Positions 49,285 through 60,842 of a stretch of 64,000 nucleotides of DNA are shown piece after piece (within the stretch, counting starts at the first letter, position 1; the number at the start of each line of letters is the position of its first letter). This DNA is from Laccaria trichodermophora (Eukaryota > Basidiomycota > Agaricomycetes > Agaricales > Hydnangiaceae). Under the pieces are notes generated by a model. The model was not told the origin of the DNA. It ran no database searches and worked only from the letters and a program-made list of their open reading frames with translations. Made by a program: the position numbers and the translations under genes. Where the stretch lies: the NCBI GenBank assembly GCA_018417955.1, contig JACTVC010000002.1, forward strand, positions 3,286,001-3,350,000, read 5' to 3'.

Positions 49285-50245
49285 AAGCAATGACGCACGA
49301 ACATTTCCCGATCGTTTGATGGGGGACAGTTTCGTGCGTCATAGTAGATCTCTGATCACTTACCATTTTCGGTAATAAATAAAGATTCATGTATAACTCA
49401 GTGAGTTTTGATCCAAATGACATGATTTTTTTTGTAACAGGTACTCCTCATTTCCGTGGTCATGGTGATGTTATGTTCCTGGTAAAAAAATACAATTAAA
49501 TGGTTGAAAAAACGACATGGATCATCTCTGATCTATTGTGCTCTTGGCATCACTAATTCTAATGATGCACAAAACTTCCCCCATCAAATGATTGGAAAAT
49601 GTTTATGTATCATAAAATCATGAGATTTGTACCAAGGCTGTGTGGCCATCATGGATTCCGATGACGCACGAACCTTCCCCCCATCAAATGATCGGGAAAT
49701 GTTCGTGCGTCATTGATTCTTGCTCTTCACTCCAAGGCTGTGCAACTTCAACTTCCCACAGCACCCTCTCTTTCGCTGTGTGCGCCTTGTCATTTGCTGC
49801 ACACTCTTCATTGTCTTGGCCAGTCAAAACAATTCATACAACATATCTACCACATGTTGTCTGTCTTGTTTGCATGCTTGTCACTGTCTTGGCTAGCCCA
49901 AATGATTTGAGTGCCACATGTCTACCACATTCATCTCACAGATCAATACACCAGCTTGACCGTACGATCTCTGTGCACCCATCATCGTCTTGGCTGCATG
50001 CTATTAATATATGATGTAGGTCCATTTAGATGTCGCTTTCAAAGCGAGTCTCTTCATGAACTCAAAGAACTTGTAACAAGGCAGGCAGTGGTCTATCGAT
50101 GGTGATACCATCAAAACAGATCAGGATGCACAGATTGAAGTTTTAGATCTGAGTTATCAGATCTTGTTCTTTTGACACATCACAGATTTCTATGACGCAC
50201 GAAACTTTCCCCCATCAAATGATCGGGAAATGTTCGTGCATCATC
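49285..50245. repeat. Four dispersed hairpins of about 55 bp (TGACGCACGAAC stem)
   Basis: Copies at about 49290-49343, 49560-49612, 49660-49714 and 50190-50243. Each has ATGACGCACGAA at one end, the inverted TTCGTGCGTCAT at the other, and CCCCCATCAAATGATCGGG between. The first is reversed relative to the others, and the second is decayed by CpG loss (ATGATGCACAAA). Intervening sequence differs between copies. Confidence 0.75.
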
Positions 50246-50329
50246 ATTTTTTGAACTTGCTCATGTGGCTGTGTGTAATTCATTTTGCTGGTGCATTGCT
50301 GTCTTGGCTAGTCCAAACACAATGAAAGT

Positions 50330-53300
50330 TCTCTGTCAATGCGGCTTCGATTTTCATGATCTTGAGCTCGTTTGGATAGCCCCACACTCTGTGAAGATGC
50401 TCCCCAAAACCGTTTACAAAATGGTTGAGGTTGCGGGGAGCTAGGTCAGTTTCCATTTGCGCTCTTTTGCCCTTATGCTCACAACTCCCCAGGACCTCAA
50501 TCTGCTTCGATTTTTGTGATCAAGGACTCGTTCGGATACCCCTACACTCCGCTAAGACGCTCCCCAAAACCGCTTACAAAACGGGTGAGATCTCGTGGAG
50601 CTAGGTCAGTTTCCATTTTCGCTCGTTTGCCCTTATGCTCACAACTCCCCAGGACCCAAATCTGCTTCGATTTTTGTGATCGAAGACTCGTTCGGATACC
50701 CCTACACTCCGTGAAGAGGCACCCGAAAACCGCTCACAAAACGGTTGATGTCTCATGGAGCTAGGTAAGTTTGTATTTTCGCTCTTTTTCCCCTTGTGCT
50801 CACAACTGCCCAGGACCTCAATCTGCTTCGATTTTCGTGATCGAAAACTCGTTCGGATACCCCTTCACTCCGGGAAGATGCTCCCAAAAACCGCTTACAA
50901 AATGGCTTAGGTCTCGTAGAGCTAGGTAAGTTTGTATTTTCGCTATTTTGCCCCTTGTGCTCACTACTGCCTAGGACCTCAATCTGCTTCGATTTCCGTG
51001 ATCGAAGACTCGTTCGGATACCCCTACACTCCGCAAAGACGCTCCTCAAAACCGCTTACAAAACGGCTGAGGTCTTGTGGAGCTAGGTCAGTTTCCATTT
51101 TCGCTCTTTTGCCCTTATGCTCACAACTCCCCAGGACCTCAATCTGCTTCAATTTTCGTGATCAAAGACTCGTTCGGATACCCCTCCACTCCGTAAAGAC
51201 GCTCTCCAAAACCGCTTACAAAACGGTTGAGGTCTCGTGGAGCTAGGTGAGTGTGTATTTTCGCTTTTTTGCATATATGCTCACAACTCCCCAGGGCCTC
51301 AATCTGCTTCGATTTTTGTGATCGAAGACTCGTTCGGATACCCCTTCACTCCGGGAAGATGCTCCCGAAAACCGCTTACAAAACGGGTGAGGTCTTGTGG
51401 AGCTAGGTAAGTTTGTATTTTCGCTATTTTGCCCCTTGTGCTCACTACTGCCTAGGACCTCAATGTGCTTCGATTTTCGTGATCGAAGACTCGTTCGGAT
51501 ACCCCTACACTCCGCAAAGACGCTCCTCAAAACCGCTTACAAAATGGCTTAGGTCTCGTAGAGCTAGGTAAGTTTGTATTTTCGCTATTTTGCCCCTTGT
51601 GCTCACTACTGCCTAGGACCTCAATCTGCTTCGATTTTTGTGATCAAGGACTCGTTCGGATACCCCTACACTCCACTAAGACGCTCCCCAAAACCGCTTA
51701 CAAAACGGGTGAGATCTCGTGGAGCTAGGTCAGTTTCCATTTTCGCTCTTTTGCTCTTATGCTCACAACTCCCCAGGACCCAAATCTGCTTCGATTTTTG
51801 TGATCGAAGACTCGTTCGGATACCCATACACTCCGTGAAGAGGCACCCGAAAACCGCTCACAAAACGGTTGATGTCTTATGGAGCTAAGTATGTTTGTAT
51901 TTTCGCTCTTTTTCCCCTTTTGCTCACAACTGCCCAGGACCTCAATCTGCTTCGATTTTCGTGTTCGAAGGCTCGTTCGGATACCCCTACACTCCGCAAA
52001 GACGCTCCTCAAAACCGCTTACAAAACGGCTGAGGTCTTGTGGAGCTAGGTCAGTTTCCATTTTCGCTCTTTTGCCCTTATGCTCACAACTCCCCAGGAC
52101 CTCAATCTGCTTCAATTTTCGTGATCAAAGACTCGTTCGGATACCCCTCCACTCCGTAAAGACGCTCTCCAAAACCGCTTACAAAACGGTTGAGGTCTCG
52201 TGGAGCTAGGTGAGTGTGTATTTTCGCTTTTTTGCATATATGCTCACAACTCCCCAGGGCCTCAATCTGCTTCGATTTTTGTGATCGAAGACTCGTTCGG
52301 ATACCCCTTCACTCCGGGAAGATGCTCCCGAAAACCGCTTACAAAACGGGTGAGGTCTTGTGGAGCTAGGTAAGTTTGTATTTTCGCTATTTTGCCCCTT
52401 GTGCTCACTACTGCCTAGGACCTCAATGTGCTTCGATTTTCGTGATCGAAGACTCGTTCGGATACCCCTACACTCCGCAAAGACGCTCCTCAAAACCGCT
52501 TACAAAATGGCTTAGGTCTCGTAGAGCTAGGTAAGTTTGTATTTTCGCTATTTTGCCCCTTGTGCTCACTACTGCCTAGGACCTCAATCTGCTTCGATTT
52601 TTGTGATCAAGGACTCGTTCGGATACCCCTACACTCCACTAAGACGCTCCCCAAAACCGCTTACAAAACGGGTGAGATCTCGTGGAGCTAGGTCAGTTTC
52701 CATTTTCGCTCTTTTGCTCTTATGCTCACAACTCCCCAGGACCCAAATCTGCTTCGATTTTTGTGATCGAAGACTCGTTCGGATACCCATACACTCCGTG
52801 AAGAGGCACCCGAAAACCGCTCACAAAACGGTTGATGTCTTATGGAGCTAAGTATGTTTGTATTTTCGCTCTTTTTCCCCTTTTGCTCACAACTGCCCAG
52901 GACCTCAATCTGCTTCGATTTTCGTGTTCGAAGGCTCGTTCGGATACCCCTACACTCCGTGAAGACGCTCCTCAAAACCGCTTACAAAACAGTTGAGGTC
53001 TCATGGAGCTAAGTATGTTTGTATTTTCGCTCTTTTTCCCCTTGTGCTCACAACTGCCCAGGACCTCAATCTGCTTCGATTTTCGTGATCGAAAACTCGT
53101 TCGGATACCCCTTCACTCCGGGAAGATGCTCCCGAAAACCGCTTACAAAACGGGTGAGGTCTTGTGGAGCTAGGTAAGTTTGTATTTTCGCTATTTTGCC
53201 CCTTGTGCTCACTACTGCCCAGGACCTCAATCTGCTTCAATTTTCGTGATCAAAGACTCGTTCGGATACCCCTCCACTCCGTAAAGACGCTCTCCAAAAC

Positions 53301-53600
53301 CGCTTACAAAACGGTTGAGGTCTCGTGGAGCTAGGTGAGTGTGTATTTTCGCTTTTTTGCATATATGCTCACAACTCCCCAGGGCCTCAATCTGCTTCGT
53401 TTTCTGTGGTCAAGGGCTCGTTCGGATACCTCCACACTCCGTGAAGACGCTCCCCAAAGCCGCTTACAAAAAGGTTGAGGTCTCATGGAGCTAGGTGAGT
53501 GTGTATTTTCGCTTTTTTGCCCATATGCTCACAGCTCCCCAGGGCCTCAATATGCCCCATTTTCTGTGATTGAGGGCTCGTTCGGATACCCACACACTTC
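50330..53600. repeat. 161-bp satellite array with 963-bp higher-order period
   Basis: About 20 head-to-tail monomers of about 161 bp. The segment 51060-52022 is repeated almost base for base at 52023-52985 (offset 963 bp, six monomers). Each monomer contains GAGCTAG followed by GTAAGT, GTCAGT or GTGAGT, then a T-rich part, CTCAC and CTAG/CCAG after 49 bp, which has the form of a fungal intron, and 112 bp with the CTGCTTCGATTTTCGTGATC and TTCGGATACCCCTACACTCC blocks. CpG is frequent here, unlike the surroundings. Open frames of 95-104 codons recur with the monomers but give no known protein. Confidence 0.9.
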
Positions 53601-53957
53601 CTAAAAATATGCCACAAAAATTGTCATGACCTTAATCATTATATTTTCAATGTAAAGAACTATAGTTACATAAATGTGAAAATAGAGGCAATATAATCAT
53701 ATGTTACAGTCTGACAGTCAAATAGGGCAGTCCCTCAGCTACCTACATTAATGACAACTTGGGTAGGACTAAAAGCAAGTGATAAGTAAGGAATAGTAAA
53801 GTAGACTAGCAAAGCCGTCAATGCCAAGCAGGCAGCTGATCGTGGGAAGAAATCACTTTCGTGGGAGAAAGTCAAATTTCAGCGTTACCGCGCTGAAAAA
53901 AGTCTTGATATCCCGGGTAATAAACGAGTCTCTTCGTAAACTCAGAGGACTCGTAAT
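53601..53957. other. Junction stretch between satellite and palindrome
   Basis: A CpG-containing patch (about 53815-53950) reads AKQAADRGKKSLSWEKVKFQ in one frame and resembles a coding remnant. Its end, GAGTCTCTTCGTAAACTCAGA, is similar to a piece before the satellite (about 50048-50068: GAGTCTCTTCATGAACTCAAA). Confidence 0.35.
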
Positions 53958-56897
53958 TAGCTACTTGGGCAACATCATTGTGATTTTCATTAGTTACTTG
54001 GGCAATATCATTGTGATTTTCATTAGCTACTTGGGCAATATTATTGGCAATTTCATTAGCTCCTTTGGCAATATCATTGTGATTTTCATTAGCTACTTGG
54101 GCAACATCATTGCGATTTTCATTAGCTACTTGGGCAATATTATTGGCAATTTTTAGTAATCAGGAGAGTGGTCACATGACCAAACTCCAAAAGGGGTCAA
54201 AAAACCAAAGTTGTAGCCCTGCACTATAGCTTCCCATATCTGTTTGAATTATGTTCTGAAGTGCTCCCATTGTGGAGATATGAGGTAAAGGCATTTCAAA
54301 AGTGTCGTGTTTTTTTTTGTTTTTTGTGTTTTTCTCCATGAAAACAAAACCAAATAACATGATTTCAGTATATTTAGAAAGCTAAAAGAAAGGGCTACAA
54401 TTATTGTATCGTGGGAAAAATGACCAAAAAAGGAAGGTGCATGCCCTACTATAAGAGTCAGATATAGATTTACTGATAAACTACAAAAAAGTCGGACTTA
54501 GACCACACAGTTTACTGATACCCTATAAAAGACTACAAAAGTTGGACTTAGACTATAAAGTTTGCTGATAGACTACAAAAGTTGAACTTAGACTACAAAG
54601 TTTACTAATACACTACAAAAGACTACCAAATTTACTGATAGACTACAAAGTTTACTGATAGACTATAAAAGACTACAAAAGTCGGACTTAGACTACAAAA
54701 GCTTGGATTTAGACTACAAAGTTAGAGTTAAGGTCAGAAGGTTATCTTGACTACAGAGTTTGTAGTGTCCACTTTTTGTCATTAGAAAAGTTGTGTAGTG
54801 TCCGCTTTTTCATTAGAAAAGTTTGTAGTGTCCGCTTTTTGAGACTACAAAAGTTTGTAGTGTGCGCTTTTTCATTAGAAAGTATATAGTGACTGCTTTT
54901 TGAGACTACAAAAGGTTGTAGTGTGCGCTTTTTCATTAGAAAAGTTTGTAGTGTCCGCTTTTTTTGTCATTAGAAAGGTTTGTAGTGTCTGCTTTTTCAT
55001 TAGAAAAGTTGGTAGTGTCTGCTTTTTGAGACTCCAAAATCTTGTAGTGTGTGCCTTTTCATTGGAAGAGTGTGTAGTGTCTACTTTTTCACTTAAAAAA
55101 GTTTGTAGTTGACATGTAGTTTATGGTGTCTCTATCTGTGTTATGGGGATGAGGTTGAAGGATTGCCATCATATGCCAGTGCTGCAGCATTAGTTTTTGG
55201 CATCATGCACAAGTTGTCTTTCACATTAGGAAAAGCCTTTCATATTGATACCTCATGTAAGGATATGGCTGAATGATTGACATGACTTTACATATTGCTA
55301 TTGCCACATCATCAGTCTTTCACATCATGCCCAAGTTCGCTTTCAAGCTAGAGGAGGCTATTCATGTTGATACCTACTCAATACATAGTCAACCTACAAC
55401 ATGACCTGACTTATAGACACCTCCAAGGATGAATCAACCGATCATCCTATAGCCCTTAAAGAGCTGCATTAAAGTTGACTATGTTTGGGACAGTGTGAAA
55501 GCCAACTTGGTCATGATGTCAAGACTGGTGATGTCATGTCAATCCTTCAGCCATATCCCCACATGAAGTTACAATTATGTTTTAAGATATGACAGTAGGT
55601 AGTAATATTAAAGACTAAGAATGGCCTTTTGTGAAAGACAACTTTTGGATGATGTCAAAAACTAATGCTGCAGCACTGGCATATGATGGCAATCCTTCAA
55701 CCTCATCCCCATAACACAGATAGAGACACCATAAACTACATGTCAACTACAAACTTTTTTAAGTGAAAAAGTAGACACTACACACTCTTCCAATGAAAAG
55801 GCACACACTACAAGATTTTGGAGTCTCAAAAAGCAGACACTACCAACTTTTCTAATGAAAAAGCAGACACTACAAACCTTTCTAATGACAAAAAAAGCGG
55901 ACACTACAAACTTTTCTAATGAAAAAGCGCACACTACAACCTTTTGTAGTCTCAAAAAGCAGTCACTATATACTTTCTAATGAAAAAGCGCACACTACAA
56001 ACTTTTGTAGTCTCAAAAAGCGGACACTACAAACTTTTCTAATGAAAAAGCGGACACTACACAACTTTTCTAATGACAAAAAGTGGACACTACAAACTCT
56101 GTAGTCAAGATAACCTTCTGACCTTAACTCTAACTTTGTAGTCTAAATCCAAGCTTTTGTAGTCTAAGTCCAACTTTTGTAGTCTTTTATAGTCTATCAG
56201 TAAACTTTGTAGTCTATCAGTAAATTTGGTAGTCTTTTGTAGTGTATTAGTAAACTTTGTAGTCTAAGTTCAACTTTTGTAGTCTATCAGCAAACTTTAT
56301 AGTCTAAGTCCAACTTTTGTAGTCTTTTATAGGGTATCAGTAAACTGTGTGGTCTAAGTCCGACTTTTTTGTAGTTTATCAGTAAATCTATATCTGACTC
56401 TTATAGTAGGGCATGCACCTTCCTTTTTTGGTCATTTTTCCCACGATACAATAATTGTAGCCCTTTCTTTTAGCTTTCTAAATATACTGAAATCATGTTA
56501 TTTGGTTTTGTTTTCATGGAGAAAAACACAAAAAACAAAAAAAAACACGACACTTTTGAAATGCCTTTACCTCATATCTCCACAATGGGAGCACTTCAGA
56601 ACATAATTCAAACAGATATGGGAAGCTATAGTGCAGGGCTACAACTTTGGTTTTTTGACCCCTTTTGGAGTTTGGTCATGTGACCACTCTCCTGATTACT
56701 AAAAATTGCCAATAATATTGCCCAAGTAGCTAATGAAAATCGCAATGATGTTGCCCAAGTAGCTAATGAAAATCACAATGATATTGCCAAAGGAGCTAAT
56801 GAAATTGCCAATAATATTGCCCAAGTAGCTAATGAAAATCACAATGATATTGCCCAAGTAACTAATGAAAATCACAATGATGTTGCCCAAGTAGCTA
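53958..56897. repeat. 2.9-kb palindrome in Z centred near 55,428
   Basis: Arms of about 1.15-1.4 kb, near-perfect outside and decaying to the centre. Arm content, outside to inside: 33-bp minisatellite, about 190 bp open for 62 codons, an array of TAGACTACAAAGTTTACTGA units, then an array of TTTTTCATTAGAAAAGTTTG / TAGTGTCCGCTTTTTGAGAC units. The centre (about 55120-55740) shows only partial inverted similarity. Confidence 0.85.
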
Positions 56898-56898
56898 A

Positions 56899-57908
56899 TG
56901 AAATTTCCAATGATATTGCTAATGATACTGCCAATGATATTGCTAATGATATTGCCAATGATATTGCCCAAGTAGCTAATGAAAATCGCAATGATGTCAC
57001 CCAAGTAGCTAATGAAATTGCCAATGATATTGCACAACCAGCTAATGAAATTTCCAATGATACTGGCAAGATAATTTATGAAAAGCACAATGATATTGCC
57101 CAAGTAGCTAATGAAATTGCCAATGATATCGCACAACCAGCTAATGAAATTTCCAATGATACTGGTCACATAATTTATGAAAATCACAATGATGTCGCCC
57201 AAGTAGCTAATGAAATTGCCAATGATATTGCACAACCAGCTAATGAAATTTCCAATGATACTGGCCATATAATTTATGAAAATCACAATGATATTGCCCA
57301 AGTAGCTAATGAAAATCGCAATGATGTCGCCCAAATACCTAATGAAATTGCCAATGATATCACACAACCAGCTAATGAAATTGCCAATGATATTGCACAA
57401 CCAGCTAATGAAATTTCCAATGATACTGGCCACATAATTTATGAAAATCGCAATGATATTGCCCAAGTAGCTAATGAAAATTGCAATGATGTCGCCCAAA
57501 TAGCTAATGAAATTTCCAATGATACTGGCAAGATAATTTATGAAAAGCACAATGATATTGCCCAAGTAGCTTATGAAATTTCCAATGATATTGCCAAAGT
57601 AACCATTGAAAATCGCAAAATGATATCACTCATGTAGCTAATGAAATATCCAATGATACTGGCTAGATAACTAATGAAAATTGCAATGATATGGCTTTGG
57701 AAAGATATGAAATTGGTAATGATAACCACAGGCTGTCTTATGAGGGAGGCCCAAAACCCTGCCTACAATTAATGAAAAAGCGCAGCCTTTATGAAAATGA
57801 AAAAACATGGTAACAGTAATGATTCCCTATCATAAAGAGTGTGGATGGATACACAGGGACCTATAGGCAGTTACCTGTTTTATATGATAAAAGTGGTAGC
57901 CACCAGTC
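56899..57908 (-). repeat. Right arm of Z
   Basis: Partner of 45297-46308, including the inverted 33-bp minisatellite. It continues without a break into the inner palindrome arm at 56704-56897. Confidence 0.85.
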
Positions 57909-59077
57909 AACAACGACACGATGTGCAGCGAACTCGAGGACCTCCTCCCAAAGTTTTCCGCCACCAACTGCACTCGCTGTTTCACCCACATCATCAACCT
58001 CGTTGTGAAATCGATGCTAAAGCAATTCGACATCGCAAAGAAAACAGCCACGGACGATGATCTGTCAGACGAGGAGTGAGAGCTCTTGAATCTTGCAAAT
58101 GGGATCGATGCCGAAGAAGTTGCGACGCTGGAGGAATCGGATCCCAAAGATGATGACATCACAGCCGATGACGACCTCGAGGGATGGGTTGACGAAGTCG
58201 AGGCCTTGACAGAAGAAGAACGCGCTGCCTTGCAGGAAGAAATCTGGCCTGTTAGTCGTGTTCTTGTCAAGGTGTGCATCCCATAAACTAGACTTCATAC
58301 CTGCTCATAAACCTCCCCAACATCTTTAGCTCAGAAAGCTCGCTTTCAAAGTTATCCACTCAACTATGGCTTTGTTACCTGCTTGGAAGGCGATCCTAGA
58401 AGAACACAACATGGTGATCAGAATTATCCCACGCAACGTATCAACACGATGGAACTCAACTTTTGACATGCTCGCATTTGCTGTGAGTCATCGGAAAGCG
58501 ATCACGGCACTCACTTCAGATGTCGACAATGATTTGTGGGACTTTGAGCTCTCGGCGGCTGAGTGGGGGATTGCTGTTGAGCTTCGTGATACTCTCAAGG
58601 TGAGTTACTTTCCATTTCTCACGCACAGCAACTGAGTGCTTCTTTCCCTTTCCTCTCCCACAACGTTTCACTTATCCTATGACGTTCAACCCCTCGCGTA
58701 GCTTTTGAAAGACGCAACCCTCGTTTTCTCTCGTGGAACACCCAATCTCGCCACCGTCATTCCCGCGATGGACCACATCGACACTGTCTTTACTGCCGCT
58801 GTCCGTCCAAACTCCAAAATGAACACTGCAATCTGCGCCGCTATCATCACCGCAAAAAAAACTCTCAACCGTTACTACTCATACACGGACTTCTCTGACA
58901 ACTACAGAATAGCGATGAGTACGTTCCTTCTTTACTCACATTTGCTGTTGACTGACTTCATGTATCAACAGTTTTACACCCACGTCACAAACTCGAATAT
59001 TTCAAGGCGGCCGGGTGGGAACAGACCTGGATCAACACTGCCGAGGAACTGGTATGCGACGAATTCGATCGGAACTA

Positions 59078-59764
59078 CTCCTGCCCAAAAAAAGTAATGG
59101 GCAACATTGAAATAGCTTGTTCTCACTCAAATCAGCACCAAATGACTCCAAATAAGTTGTAGACATAGAAATTAGGTCCACCAGGTCTTGAATCTGAGGG
59201 CAGAAAATTACCAAATAAGGAAATATCGTAGATATTGTCTCTACAGTAGATGTTGCAGAACACAAGCATGCTAGGAGATTTTTTGTAGCAAAATTTATGT
59301 ACACCACTCAAAAGGGGTTGAAAAATAGAGTGGAATCCATCTTTGGTTCATGCAATTTGGTCAAGATTTGAGCTCACAATTGCCTCTTGAAAGTGGGGCT
59401 CTGAAGGCAATTTTGGTGATTTCAGGCAATTTTCCCTAATTTTCACAGGTTTGAGGAGACAATTGTGAGCTCAAATCTTGACCAAATTGCATGAACCAAA
59501 GATGGATTCTACTCTATTTTTCAACCCCTTTTGAGTGGTGTACATAAATTTTGCTACAAAAAATCTCCTAGCATGCTTGTGTTCTGCAACATCTACTGTA
59601 GAGACAATATCTACGATATTTCCTTATTTGGTAATTTTCTGCCCTCAGATTCAAGACCTGGTGGACCTAATTTCTATGTCTACAACTTATTTGGAGTCAT
59701 TTGGTGCTGATTTGAGTGAGAACAAGCTATTTCAATGTTGCCCATTACTTTTTTTGGGCAGGAG
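59078..59764. mobile_element. 687-bp palindromic TA MITE inside hAT exon 9
   Basis: Same family as 37790-39155 and without its nested element. TA flanks at 59076-59077 and 59765-59766. Removing it and one TA restores the Tyr codon and reading frame of the transposase (RNYAHLKVPNEQ). Confidence 0.95.
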
Positions 59765-60554
59765 TACGCCCACCTCAAGGTACCAAATGAGCAGGAAGAA
59801 ATCTTGAGTAAAGATGGTCATGACTCTGATACAGTGCGTAAAACTCACCTTTCTTTTCTTTTCAAGTCACGACTTTTGACTCAGGAATCATCGTCTTCAA
59901 AAAACATCTTCGACAACCCCCCCACATTTGCTCCTCTTAGAAAAACTGCCTTGGCCGACGAAATCCAGCTTTACTTGACAACTGAGTGCGAAAACGTGAA
60001 GAATGTGATTCAGTGGTGGTACGAAAAGCGGAAGACGTACCCTCGCTTGTATAGAATGGCGTTGGACTTCTTGAGCATTCCTGGTTTGTCATCCCACCCC
60101 TCCTTCCCTCCCTTTGCACTAACTTGGTTTGTTAGCAACCTCTGTTGACATTGAACGGCTGTTCAGCCGTGGTCACCTCGTTCTCTCTCACACCCGCAGC
60201 CGTCTTTCTGTTGCATCAACTCGTGCGCTCTTGTGCCTTGGCTCATGGAGCCTCATGGGTTTGGTTCGGGATGAGGACATCTCAGCTGTAGCGCGGCTGG
60301 ATGAGGTGGAGGCTCGCGTTGAGCTGGAGAAGCTGGGTACCATCCTTAAAACACATCGAGGGTAGTATATAGTCTATATAGAATTATTCTACGTACTTAG
60401 AGGCATTATTGAGAACCCGTCTGGATACCCCTACCCCCATAAACCCGTACATACCCTTGTTAATCTTACCCATGGGTCTAGAGGGTATGACCCTCAAGGG
60501 TAAGGGTATGGGTAGAGACTGTGATACCCACGGGAGTACCCATGCTATTGCCTA

Positions 60555-60842
60555 GGTGGGGTATGCAGATAAGGTGCAAATGGAGATCTCAGAGCTGAAG
60601 TAGAGGCAGAAGTGGAGGGGATTTCTAAGCAGCTAAAAATTCCATACTGCAAACTGTATCTATAGTGTCAAAGTGGATAATACTTAAGCAACTCAGGAAT
60701 CTTGGACTGAATAGCTTCAAGGTGAATATACATGTCATTGAGGCCCAAAATTGTTGAAGGAGAATGAATGAATCTGTAATGCAAACTGTATTCATAGTGT
60801 GATTGGAAGTGGATGATACTTAAGCAACTTAGGTATATCACA
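60555..60842. other. Right inner part of Y after the hAT
   Basis: Continues the purine-rich unit that the hAT interrupted (GGTGGGGTATGCAGATAAGG). Contains two decayed units with GCAAACTGTATC and AGTGGATAATACTTAAGCAA. Confidence 0.5.

Larger units (their letters stand above)
45297..57908. mobile_element. Giant foldback element Z (12.6 kb) inside the hAT transposase exon
   Basis: Inserted between AACAAC (45291-45296) and its copy AACAAC (57909-57914); removing Z plus one copy restores the hAT reading frame exactly. The ends are inverted: GCACTAGTGGCTACCACT on the left and GACTGGTGGCTACCACT (inverted) on the right, followed by TTATCATATAAAACAGG. Arms of about 1,010 bp (45297-46308 and 56899-57908) are near-identical. 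Inside are a 33-bp minisatellite (within the arms), an array of about 100-150-bp units, a small MITE-like element, hairpins, a 161-bp satellite and a second palindrome. No transposase gene was seen. Confidence 0.85.
43947..60365 (+). pseudogene. hAT transposase, broken by two insertions and two TGA codons
   Basis: Exons: 43947-44238, 44289-44652, 44707-44890, 44946-45083, 45134-45202, 45261-45296 continued at 57915-58271, 58330-58599, 58702-58918, 58972-59077 continued at 59767-59833, 59885-60083, 60136-60365. These join in one frame of 842 codons plus stop. In order, it shows a Lys/Ser-rich leader, a BED-type zinc finger (CHVFKC...C...SNLIKHVRTC), the RNase-H-like core (FAMDAWTSPNHYAYVAV; SVTCDNASNN; CTRCFTHIINLVVKSM), STRWNSTFDML, and the hATC dimerisation region (YPRLYRMALDFLSIP; TSVDIERLFSRGH). 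Element Z interrupts SVTCDNASNN/DTM in exon 6, and a MITE interrupts a Tyr codon in exon 9. TGA codons at about 44594 (after AHFE) and about 58077 (after SDEE) sit where relatives have Arg, fitting CGA-to-TGA decay. It cannot make active transposase. Confidence 0.93.
43743..60554 (+). mobile_element. hAT-superfamily DNA transposon with nested insertions
   Basis: Terminal inverted repeats read TAGGCAGTAGCAAGGGTA (43743) and TAGGCAATAGCATGGGTA (inverted, ending at 60554), 16 of 18 identical. A perfect 8-bp duplication GGTGGGGT flanks them (43735-43742 and 60555-60562), diagnostic for hAT. The subterminal parts are rich in GGGTA/TACCC. Removing element Z plus its duplication and the 687-bp MITE plus TA leaves about 3.5 kb, a normal autonomous hAT size, filled by the transposase gene. 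Confidence 0.93.

Noticed and set aside
50516..53240. Recurrent frames of 95-104 codons on both strands
   Set aside because: Each follows the 161-bp satellite period and crosses the intron-like segments; no known protein.
54751..55112. Alternating GAGACTACAAAA/TTTTTCATTAG units considered as a CRISPR array
   Set aside because: Units are contiguous, degenerate and without unique spacers; eukaryotic minisatellite.
56699..57565. Open frame of 288 codons on the minus strand
   Set aside because: Same minisatellite in the inverted arm of Z, joined to the palindrome arm.
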